DNA from: Ascidia mentula
Lineage: Eukaryota; Chordata; Ascidiacea; Phlebobranchia; Ascidiidae
Reading direction: 5' to 3'
Assembly (NCBI GenBank): GCA_947561715.1
Contig: OX387200.1
Span: forward strand, 11,596,501 to 11,660,500
DNA length: 64,000 bases
Shown here: piece after piece, positions 42,710 through 53,400 of the stretch
Position numbering within the stretch: position 1 is the first letter of the stretch
Layout: each line of letters begins with the position of its first letter
The notes under the pieces: model-generated
What the model was told of the DNA's origin: nothing
The model's database searches: none
Seen by the model: only the letters and a program-made list of their open reading frames with translations
Translations under genes and position numbers: made by a program

Positions 42710-43029
42710 AAACTTGCAATTGATAAATTAAAAACTGTGCATTACTACAAGAGCTAACCAACACAATTGTAATCCCTCATATTAACTAGAAGTTTAGGGT
42801 GCCGTTCTTTGACCAATTGGCCAAATTGTACGTGTTTATTTTCTGAGATATAATATTTTTGAAAAATGACAAATTTTTCCCGTAGCTTAGGCTATATTAT
42901 TTTAAACGTTGTGATTTGTTGATTGCGGCAGTAATCCCATATTTTACATAACGTAAGGCCGTCCAACCCTCCTGCTACAAGAACATATATGAAGCAAAGT
43001 AATGGCATACAAGTTTGTCTACGTTTAGT
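42710..43029. other. Short spacer after the E2 gene
   Basis: Presumed 3' untranslated and flanking DNA. No consensus AATAAA was found within it. Confidence 0.4.
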
Positions 43030-43528
43030 GTGTCACCTTAAAAAGTTTGTGCAACCGTAAAAGCAATACTGGAATGCAAGTGTTTTTCACTGTATAACAA
43101 AACTTGCACAGAAAAAATATTTTTTATCGAAAAGTCATGTAGGACTGCAGAATGGACAAGTGCTAAAATCGCACAGTTACATACATTGTGCAACCGCAAA
43201 TGCAATATTGGAGTACCAGTGTTTTCCACTGTACAATACAATTTGCACAAAAAAAAATATTTTTTATCGAAAAGTCATATACTGCAAAATGGACAAGTGC
43301 TGAAATCGCACATTTACATGCATTGTGCAACCGCATAATCAATACTGGAGTACCAGTGTTTTCCACTGTATAATAAAACTTGTGCTGAAAAAAAAAATTT
43401 ATTATCGAAAAGTCATATAGGCTACTGCTAAATGGACAAGTGCTGAAATCGCACAGTTACATACGTTGTGCAACCGCAAATGCAATACTGGTGTACCAGT
43501 GTTTTCCACTGTATAATAAAACTTCATC
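43030..43528. repeat. Small outlying cluster of the 138 bp satellite, ~3.6 diverged monomers
   Basis: About 3.6 copies with the same order as the main array (TTGTGCAACCG, TTTTCCACTGTATAATAAA, ATCGAAAAGTCAT, TGGACAAGTGCTGAAATCGCA). Here the monomers differ from one another and from the main array. Most lack the AAGCTT site. One has aggctactgc, near the rare aggcctactgc variant of the main array. Confidence 0.85.
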
Positions 43529-44351
43529 ATGTAAACGGAGATAGTCCCGATCATGTAAACAGGCCTATTGTTCGCCGTAGAATAACTAATTAAAAACAAT
43601 CATATATGCATAGTTAATTCCATTAGGCTTGTATTCTTCAACAGTTAGCTGGGTAGCTATTTTTCACGATTTTTCCTGTTTTAGTGAATACAGGATGATG
43701 AAAACAGAATACTGAAATTTCGTTGAACACAAATTTAATCACAGCACACAGCTGTGATATCACTCGAAAATAATTCGTGTCATTCAAAATCACAGAAAAG
43801 GCGCTTTGTGTCGTTGGCATCCATACTTTGTCTCGATTTGATGTTAGGACTACCCGTTGCAGCCATTCTGATTGTTCTATCACATCAAAAAATGTTACGT
43901 CAAAAATCTCTCAAACATACTACGGAGTAACATCTTGACTTTATTCAACATGGCACTGGCAGCATTCCCTATGATGTCGTAAACGTATGCATTTTCCGGT
44001 CCTAAAGTTTGACGAAATTCCGTAGACGTCTTGTTTTACTAGAGGTCGTAGGCCACCAATGTAAGACAGGGAAGTGAAAACGTTTGTCTTTCTGTACGAA
44101 TATCTGTATTAATTGCACGCCCAGATTTGGTGGAAGAAGAGGTGGAAGAAGTGGAGCCTAATTGTTCTGTTACGTATAAATAAATGCTTTGCAAATCTCA
44201 ATATACGTTAATACGTTTTTTTTATCTCGTTTTTTATTTGGCTGTAGTAGCTGTGAGCAAAGTTTTAAATCACTTTACTCTAGAATGAAACTATCACCAC
44301 ATTACAGTGGCATAATGGTTTTAGGTAAAAATGTATTTCACCACCCACAGA
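43529..44351. other. No supported gene
   Basis: A minus-strand 28-codon frame opening MAATGSPNIKSRQSMD at about 43866 could be a first coding segment, but nothing supports it. The rest is AT-rich. Confidence 0.3.
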
Positions 44352-45130
44352 CGAGGAAATAAATATTATATATAACAATGCAGTAAAATTGACTGAAAAG
44401 CACACAGAACTGGATTCCACTATACCTTCACTACAAGCTAAAAAGCACATCAAAAACTACATGATGTATTCTAAAACATGGAAAAATGCCTCAAACATTT
44501 TTGACATGCCCCAAAGCCAAGCAGCAATGCTTTTAATTAAAGTTCATGGCACAATTTTAAATCACTTCAGCAAAGAAAGCCATCAAACCACGACTATATC
44601 TGGAATCAACGTGACACAGGTTGGTGAAATTTTGTACAATCTGTGATACAAGTACATGCACAATGTTCCTTTAACCATTTACCTTTTTTAGATATCCTGG
44701 AATACATTGGAGGGATTCTTCTTCACAGGGGATTTAAACAATATAATGAAACAAAGCATGAGGATCTGTTTAAGGCACTGCCAGGAAAAACCAAATGGAA
44801 TTTTTTTACAAAAAATGGAAAAACAAGGAAAAAGGTTTTTCCCAAAAGACTTTCAAATTGTATTACAAAAGATGTACTATTTGCACAATATTGAAACCGG
44901 AAAACAAGCTAAAAAAATCAATTTTTTCACCTGTTGCAGGGTCTGATGGGTCACTAAAAATGCTTATAAAGTCGCTAACTGATAAGATTACTTTACCTAG
45001 AGAAGAAATTTCCAATATTTTAAATCATTTGTTGCTAACATTGGTCAAGATGTTGGGTCATAATTTTGCAAAATTTAAATATAAAAATATAACTTCTTCA
45101 AGTTTTCAACTGGCCTACAAGGGGAATTAA
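44352..45130 (+). pseudogene. Fragmentary coding exons of unknown, possibly transposase-derived, gene
   Basis: An acceptor (acccacag) opens a frame from 44352 to a donor-like cag|gttggt at 44619 (KKHIKNYMMYSKTWKN, AAMLLIKVHGTILNHF). After a 70 bp gap ending ttttttag, a frame begins DILEYIGGILLHRGFKQ, reminiscent of the YIGG-type C-termini of several transposase families. A third frame to 45130 has DGSLKMLIKSLTDKI and ILNHLLLTLVKMLGHNF. The phases do not join cleanly, so frameshifts or different exon limits are needed. Family not identified. Confidence 0.3.
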
Positions 45131-45147
45131 AAAAATGTAGGGTTTTT

Positions 45148-45350
45148 ATGATAAGCAATGTGGAGCCAATAATATGAATTGTGTATAAACTGCAGAGTAC
45201 CCAACGGATGACGGTGATTGTATAGTCACCACAAAGTGGAAGTCTTTGCTTGGCCGTTTGGTCAGCAAAGTCGTCTGATAGTCACACCAGCTGCACTGAT
45301 GAAACCTTTTAGGTCGAAACAGTGGCCAACTGTCTGCAGCTTATACATAA
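45148..45350. repeat. Inverted pair of hammerhead-repeat pieces
   Basis: 45148-45186 is the start region of the 287 bp unit in minus orientation (gataagcaatgtggagcc, atatgaatt). It is followed immediately by 45190-45350 in plus orientation, carrying the unit's second half and the hammerhead. The two pieces meet head to head at an imperfect ctgcag. Confidence 0.7.
45289..45341 (+). ncRNA. Hammerhead ribozyme with variant core box
   Basis: Stem I AGCTGCA/TGCAGCT perfect. The box reads CTGATGAA instead of CTGATGAG, which costs the first stem II pair but keeps the CTGATGA core. Stem II ACCT/AGGT, GAAA, stem III ACAG/CTGT. Cleavage would be after 45334. Confidence 0.8.
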
Positions 45351-45422
45351 AACAATTTATGTGTGTGTGTTTTATAGTGTATCTGTGATGTTGTAGTGAC
45401 ATTTTTTTGTTAAGTGCGTGTA

Positions 45423-45722
45423 TTATTTATTTACTTTGTGAATTAGTTCATGGTAAACTTTGGTCCATGCATTTTTTACCCCATACGTTGTATTTCCACC
45501 ATGAACTCTTTTTACGGCTTTTCTTTGTGTGATGGTGGTTATGCCAAATGCAGCTTGATGGATGTCTAGGTTCATATTCCTGTGCATCAAAGCTATCTGA
45601 AAATATATGTATTACTACTTGTTTGTTTTGCAACAAGAAATTACAAATGAAATTTACCAAGTTGGCAAACACTGCATCCATTACTGTAAGAATTTCTCGT
45701 GAACTTGCTCCCCACTCAATTC
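45423..45722 (-). pseudogene. Two C-terminal exons of an unrecognised gene, truncated
   Basis: On the minus strand, an exon (about 45722-45658) reading IEWGASSREIL TVMDAVFANL ends at donor gtaaat. A 61 bp intron with a ttttcag acceptor leads to an exon (45596-45423) containing MHRNMNLDIHQAAFGIT and RVHGGNTTYGVKNAW, and a TAA stop. The frame passes cleanly across the junction, which supports real coding sequence. The upstream part is replaced by the duplicated BEL relic that starts at 45722. I do not recognise the protein. Confidence 0.45.
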
Positions 45723-45729
45723 AATAAGT

Positions 45730-46015
45730 TGTTAAATATGACGTCACACTACCTTTGTTGTATGTGCACAGCTGTCAACGTGGCAAAAATGTGTTTTGAA
45801 ATTTTGAATGTGTGCTAATACTAATTTCTGATTCTATTTTGATTCAGGCTGTAATTGGTAGGCTGAAAAACAGTGTTTAAACCGTTTTCCAACACGAATT
45901 AAGTAAATGCTTTCATTGATGAAGATTTTGACTTGGAAACGAGTAAAGACTGCAATAATCAGTTACAGCACTGTGGCGCGGCCAACAGGTTCAGCCAGAT
46001 TAGTGGCCCGTTACA
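45730..46015 (+). repeat. 5' LTR of the BEL relic, copy 2
   Basis: As 39512-39789, with a 9 bp insertion (attttgaa-type duplication) near 45801. Ends CCCGTTACA. Confidence 0.6.
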
Positions 46016-46105
46016 CCGTTTAAACACTAAGACATATTTTGCTTGTCGCTTCGTCTGCAAAGTGATTGATTGTTACGAAGCTGCTGTGAAAAAAGAAAAA
46101 AAAAT

Positions 46106-46966
46106 ATGGCCGAAAATAAGGCAACACTAGCCGATGCTATAAAGCTGCTGCGGAACAGTTACCTCAGGGCCGAACATTTAATGATGAATAAAGAAGGTGC
46201 AGGTCCACTACGTGACTTCCTGCCCCACCTCGACCTGGATTTTAGGAATATGATGGACTTGTGTGGAAGGATGTCGGTCAGCGACATTTTGCCTGAAAGC
46301 ACTGTTTATAAAGGCGACTACCGGCGTGAAAGGCAGGAGTTTGACCAAAACCTGTCATTAAAAAGTTTAACGGTGATCCACTGAATTATTGGTCGTTTGT
46401 TCGTCAATTCGACATGTATATTGCAAAAAGAGCTCCAAATGACGATATGCGTCTGCTGTTCCTGCAATAGCATTGTGAAAATCATGTTCGCGAAAGGTTG
46501 GAGTGATTTAACTCCAAGGAGCCAAAAGAAGGGTACAAGCAGGCATGGCAGACATTACACCAGGAGTTCGGTCAGCCCCATGTGATAGCACATCGGTGTG
46601 AGCAACATTTAAAGGGCACCCCTGACGTTAAGGAACGGAACCCAGATGGTCTAATGAGACTGTCTGTTTTAATGGACAAGTGCTGCACATTTCTGCACGA
46701 AATCAAGTGTGCTTCTAGCGATGCAGTATAACTGGATTATAAAGGCCCCAGAAATTGAGAAACAAACAGGCCGCCGAGCAAATTTTGTTGCGCTGTCCGA
46801 GTTCATAAGTGAAATGAGTCAACATGCGAACTCGAACGACGTGCATTTGTTCGCACCAAGGAACTGTGTTTCAAGTGTCTAAGACGGGGGCACATGGCTG
46901 GGAACTGCGAGTCTACAATCACGTGTGGTGTCTTCGGTTGTGGAGGGACGCTTGAAAACACAGACG
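46106..46966 (+). pseudogene. BEL/Pao gag relic, copy 2 (internally deleted)
   Basis: Same stops and frame breaks as copy 1, but the segment from EFDQ to the capsid GPVIKKF is gone (637 bp), removing the coiled-coil region. The shared disruptions show that both copies descend from one already dead relic. Confidence 0.8.
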
Positions 46967-47176
46967 TGTGCTAATACTAATTTCTAATTCTATTTTGATT
47001 CAGGCTGTAATTGGTAGGCTGAAAAACAGTGTTTAAACCGTTTTCCAACACGAATTAAATAAATGCTTTCATTGATGAAGATTTCGACTTGGAAACGAGT
47101 AAAGACTGCAATAATCAGTTACAGCCCTGTGGCCCGGCCAACAGGTTCAGCCAGCCTCAATAAGTGACCCGTTACA
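46967..47176 (+). repeat. 3' LTR (partial) of the BEL relic, copy 2
   Basis: As 41378-41587, ending CCCGTTACA. Confidence 0.65.
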
Positions 47177-47400
47177 ATTACATCTTATGTGTCAGCATTC
47201 CCAGACACACATAGTTGAGGCCATTGTCCAGAAGTCTTCTGCACAGTGAAACCATATTTATGCTTGTAAATATCAGTCCATCAAATGTGCTTTTAGCAAT
47301 GATGCGTTTTTCCTCTTCAGGATGATTAGTGTCAACCTCATTCTGCAAATTCAGTGCACATTTTCTTAAACAATAACAATGCCAAAGAGCATCAGGCCTA
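47177..47400 (-). pseudogene. Duplicated 3' part of the unrecognised open frame
   Basis: Repeats the last ~73 codons of the frame at 41588-41957 ([11 protein letters not shown] to LGMLTHKM). The upstream part is replaced by satellite. Translation through the junction gives a fused frame with satellite codons, which is accidental. Confidence 0.6.
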
Positions 47401-47401
47401 T

Positions 47402-50400
47402 GGACAAGTCCTGAAATCGCACAGTTACATACATTGTGCAACCGCAAAAGCAATACTGGAGTACGGGTGTTTACCAATGTACAATAAAACTTGTACGGAA
47501 AAAAAATATTTTTTATCGAAAAGTCATATACTGCAAAATGGACAAATGCTGAAATCGCACATTTACACACGTTGTGCAACCGCAAAAGCAATAGTGGTGT
47601 ACCAGTGTTTTCCAATGTATAATAAAACTTTTAGTGCAAAAAAATATTTTTTATCGAAAAGTCATATACTGCAAAATGGACAAGTGCTGAAATTAAACAG
47701 TTACATACGTTGTGCAACCGCAAAAGCAATAGTGGTGTACCAGTGTTTTCCAATGTATAATAAAACTTTTAGTGCAAAAAAATATTTTTTATCGAAAAGT
47801 CATATACTGCAAAATGGACAAGTGCTGAAATTGAACAGTTACATACGTTGTGCAACCGCAAAAGCAATACCGGAGTACCAGCGTTTTCCACTGTATAATA
47901 AAGCTTGTACTGAAAAAAAATATTTTTTATCGAAAAGTCATATACTGCAAAATGGACAAGTGCTGAAATCGCATAGTTACATACGTTGTGCAACCGCAAA
48001 GGCAATACTGGAGTACCAGCGTTTTCCACTGTATAATAAAGCTTGTTCTGAAAAAAAATATGTTTTATCGAAAAGTCATGTACTGCAAAATGGACAAGTG
48101 CTGAAATCGCATAGTTACATACGTTGTGCAACCGCAAAAGCAATACTGGAGTACCAGCGTTTTCCACTGTATAATAAAGCTTGTACTAAAAAAAAAAATT
48201 TTTTATCGAAAAGTGATGTACTGCAAAATGGACAAGTGCTGAAATCGCATAGTTACATACGTTGTGCAACCGCAAAAGCAATACTTTAGTAGCAGCGCTT
48301 TCCGCTGTATAATAAAGCTTGTGCTGAAAAAAAATATTTTTTATCGAAAAGTCATATACTGCAAAATAGACAAGTGCTGAAATCGCATAGTTACATACGT
48401 TGTGCAACCGCAAAAGCAATACTGGAGTAGCAGCGTTTTCCACTGTATAATAAAGCTTGTACTGAAAAGAAATATTTTTTATCGAAATGTCATATACTGC
48501 AAAATAGACAAGTGCTGAAATCGCATAGTTACATACGTTGTGCAACCGCAAAAGCAATACTGGAGTACCAGCGTTTTCCACTGTATAATAAAGCTTGTAC
48601 TGAAAAAAAATATTTTTTATCGAAAAGTGATGTACTGCAAAATGGACAAGTGCTGAAATCGCATAGTTACATACGTTGTGCAACCGCAAAAGCAATACTG
48701 GAGTAGCAGCGTTTTCCACTGTATAATAAAGCTTGTACTGAAAAAAAATATTTTTTATCGAAAAGTCATATACTGCAAAATAGACAAGTGCTGAAATCGC
48801 ATAGTTACATACGTTGTGCAACCGCAAAAGCAATACTGGAGTAGCAGCGTTTTCCACTGTATAATAAAGCTTGTACTGAAAAAAACATATTTTTTATCGA
48901 AAAGTCATATACTGCAAAATAGACAAGTGCTGAAATCGCATAGTTACATACGTTGTGCAACCGCAAAAGCAATACTGGAGTACCAGCGTTTTCCACTGTA
49001 TAATAAAGCTTGTACTGAAAAGAAATATTTTTTATCGAAAAGTCATGTACTGCAAAATGGACAAGTGCTGAAATCGCATAGTTACATACGTTGTGCAACC
49101 GCAAAAGCAATACTGGAGTAGCAGCGCTTTCCACTGTATAATAAAGCTTGTGCTGAAAAAAAATATTTTTTATCGAAAAGTCATATACTGCAAAATAGAC
49201 AAGTGCTGAAATCGCATAGTTACATACGTTGTGCAACCGCAAAAGCAATACTGGAGTACCAGCGTTTTCCACTGTATAATAAAGCTTGTACTGAAAAGAA
49301 ATATTTTTTATCGAAAAGTCATATACTGCAAAATAGACAAGTGCTGAAATCGCATAGTTACATACGTTGTGCAACCGCAAAAGCAATACTGGAGTACCAG
49401 CGTTTTCCACTGTATAATAAAGCTTGTACTGAAAAAAAATATTTTTTATCGAAAAGTGATGTACTGCAAAATGGACAAGTGCTGAAATCGCATAGTTACA
49501 TACGTTGTGCAACCGCAAAGTCAATACTGGAGTAGCAGCGTTTTCCACTGTATAATAAAGCTTGTACTGAAAAAAAATATTTTTTATCGAAAAGTCATAT
49601 ACTGCAAAATAGACAAGTGCTGAAATCGCATAGTTACATACGTTGTGCAACCGCAAAAGCAATACTGGAGTAGCAGCGTTTTCCACTGTATAATAAAGCT
49701 TGTGCTGAAAAAAAATATTTTTTATCGAAAAGTCATATACTGCAAAATAGACAAGTGCTGAAATCGCATAGTTACATACGTTGTGCAACCGCAAAAGCAA
49801 TACTGGAGTACCAGCGTTTTCCACTGTATAATAAAGCTTGTACTGAAAAGAAATATTTTTTATCGAAAAGTCATATACTGCAAAATGGACAAGTGCTGAA
49901 ATCGCATAGTTACATACGTTGTGCAACCACAAAAGCAATACTGGAGTACCAGCGTTTTCCACTGTATAATAAAGCTTGTACTGAAAAAAAATATTTTTTA
50001 TCGAAAAGTCATATACGGCAAAATAGACAAGTGCTGAAATCGCATAGTTACATACGTTGTGCAACCGCAAAAGCAATACTGGAGTACCAGCGTTTTCCAC
50101 TGTATAATAAAGCTTGTACTGAAAAAAAATATTTTTTATCGAAAAGTCATATACTGCAAAATGGACAAGTGCTGAAATCGCATAGTTACATACGTTGTGC
50201 AACCGCAAAAGCAATACTGGAGTACCAGCGTTTTCCACTGTATAATAAAGCTTGTAATGAAAAACAATATTTTTATCGAAAAGTGATGTACTGCAAAATG
50301 GACAAGTGCTGAAATCGCATAGTTGCATACGTTGTGCAACCGCAAAAGCAATACTGGAGTAGCAGCGTTTTCCACTGTATAATAAAGCTTGTACTGAAAA

Positions 50401-53400
50401 AAAATATTTTTTATCGAAAAGTCATATACTGCAAAATAGACAAGTGCTGAAATCGCATAGTTACATACGTTGTGCAACCGCAAAAGCAATACTGGAGTAG
50501 CAGCGTTTTCCACTGTATAATAAAGCTGGTACTGAAAAAAAATATTTTTTATCGAAAAGTCATATACTGCAAAATAGACAAGTGCTGAAATCGCATGGTT
50601 ACATACGTTGTGCAACCGCAAAAGCAATACTGGAGTACCAGCGTTTTCCACTGTATAATAAAGCTTGTACTGAAAAGAAATATTTTTTATCGAAAAGTCA
50701 TATACTGCAAAATGGACAAGTGCTGAAATCGCATAGTTACATACGTTGTGCAACCGCAAAAGCAATACTGGAGTACCAGCGTTTTCCACTGTATAATAAA
50801 GCTTGTACTGAAAAAAAATATTTTTTATCGAAAAGTCATATACTGCAAAATAGACAAGTGCTGAAATCGCATAGTTACATACGTTGTGCAACCGCAAAAG
50901 CAATACTGGAGTAGCAGCGTTTTCCACTGTATAATAAAGCTTGTACTGAAAAAAAATATTTTTTATCGAAAAGTCATATACTGCAAAATGGACAAGTGCT
51001 GAAATCGCATAGTTACATACGTTGTGCAACCGCAAAAGCAATACTGGAGTACCAGCGTTTTCCACTGTATAATAAAGCTTGTAATGAAAAACAATATTTG
51101 TATCGAAAAGTGATGTACTGCAAAATGGACAAGTGCTGAAATCGCATAGTTGCATACGTTGTGCAACCGCAAAAGCAATACTGGAGTAGCAGCGTTTTCC
51201 ACTGTATAATAAAGCTTGTACTGAAAAAAAATATTTTTTATCGAAAAGTCATATACTGCAAAATAGACAAGTGCTGAAATCGCATAGTTACATACGTTGT
51301 GCAACCGCAAAAGCAATACTGGAGTAGCAGCGTTTTCCACTGTATAATAAAGCTTGTACTGAAAAAAAATATTTTTTATCGAAAAGTCATATACTGCAAA
51401 ATAGACAAGTGCTGAAATCGCATAGTTACATACGTTGTGCAACCGCAAAAGCAATACTGGAGTACCAGCGTTTTCCACTGTATAATAAAGCTTGTACTGA
51501 AAAGAAATATTTTTTATCGAAAAGTCATATACTGCAAAATGGACAAGTGCTGAAATCGCATAGTTACATACGTTGTGCAACCTCAAAAGCAATACTGGAG
51601 TACCAGCGTTTTCCACTGTATAATAAAGCTTGTACTGAAAAAAAATATTTTTTATCGAAAAGTCATATAGGCCTACTGCAAAATAGACAAGTGCTGAAAT
51701 CGCATAGTTACATACGTTGTGCAACCGCAAAAGCAATACTGGAGTACCAGCGTTTTCCACTGTATAATAAAGCTTGTACTGAAAAAAAATATTTTTTATC
51801 GAAAAGTCATATACTGCAAAATGGACAAGTGCTGAAATCGCATAGTTACATACGTTGTGCAACCGCAAAAGCAATACTGGAGTACCAGCGTTTTCCACTG
51901 TATAATAAAGCTTGTAATGAAAAACAATATTTTTATCGAAAAGTGATGTACTGCAAAATGGACAAGTGCTGAAATCGCATAGTTGCATACGTTGTGCAAC
52001 CGCAAAAGCAATACTGGAGTAGCAGCGTTTTCCACTGTATAATAAAGCTTGTACTGAAAAAAAATATTTTTTATCGAAAAGTCATATACTGCAAAATAGA
52101 CAAGTGCTGAAATCGCATAGTTACATACGTTGTGCAACCTCAAAAGCAATACTGGAGTAGCAGCGTTTTCCACTGTATAATAAAGCTTGTACTGAAAAAA
52201 ACATATTTTTTATCGAAAAGTCATATACTGCAAAATAGACAAGTGCTGAAATCGCATAGTTACATACGTTGTGCAACCGCAAAAGCAATACTGGAATACC
52301 AGCGTTTTCCACTGTATAATAAAGCTTGTACTGAAAAGAAATATTTTTTATCGAAAAGTCATGTACTGCAAAATGGACAAGTGCTGAAATCGCATAGTTA
52401 CATACGTTGTGCAACCGCAAAAGCAATACTGGAGTAGCAGCGCTTTCCACTGTATAATAAAGCTTGTGCTGAAAAAAAATATTTTTTATCGAAAAGTCAT
52501 ATACTGCAAAATAGACAAGTGCTGAAATCGCATAGTTACATACGTTGTGCAACCGCAAAAGCAATACTGGAGTACCAGCGTTTTCCACTGTATAATAAAG
52601 CTTGTACTGAAAAGAAATATTTTTTATCGAAAAGTCATATACTGCAAAATGGACAAGTGCTGAAATCGCATAGTTACATACGTTGTGCAACCGCAAAAGC
52701 AATACTGGAGTACCAGCGTTTTCCACTGTATAATAAAGCTTGTACTGAAAAAAAATATTTTTTATCGAAAAGTGATGTACTGCAAAATGGACAAGTGCTG
52801 AAATCGCATAGTTACATACGTTGTGCAACCGCAAAGTCAATACTGGAGTAGCAGCGTTTTCCACTGTATAATAAAGCTTGTACTGAAAAAAAATATTTTT
52901 TATCGAAAAGTCATATACTGCAAAATAGACAAGTGCTGAAATCGCATAGTTACATACGTTGTGCAACCGCAAAAGCAATACTGGAGTAGCAGCGTTTTCC
53001 ACTGTATAATAAAGCTTGTGCTGAAAAAAAATATCTTTTATCGAAAAGTCATATACTGCAAAATAGACAAGTGCTGAAATCGCATAGTTACATACGTTGT
53101 GCAACCGCAAAAGCAATACTGGAGTACCAGCGTTTTCCACTGTATAATAAAGCTTGTACTGAAAAGAAATATTTTTTATCGAAAAGTCATATACTGCAAA
53201 ATGGACAAGTGCTGAAATCGCATAGTTACATACGTTGTGCAACCGCAAAAGCAATACTGGAGTACCAGCGTTTTCCACTGTATAATAAAGCTTGTACTGA
53301 AAAAAAATATTTTTCATCGAAAAGTCATATACGGCAAAATAGACAAGTGCTGAAATCGCATAGTTACATACGTTGTGCAACCGCAAAAGCAATACTGGAG

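Larger units (their letters stand above)
45722..47401. repeat. Segmental duplication, copy 2, ending in the satellite
   Basis: Partner of 39504-41812. It contains a 5' LTR (45730-46015), gag relic, 3' LTR (46967-47176) and 225 bp of flank, and then passes without a gap into the satellite array. The junction reads aggccta|tggacaag; aggccta also occurs in the rare ataggcctactgc monomer variant. Confidence 0.8.
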
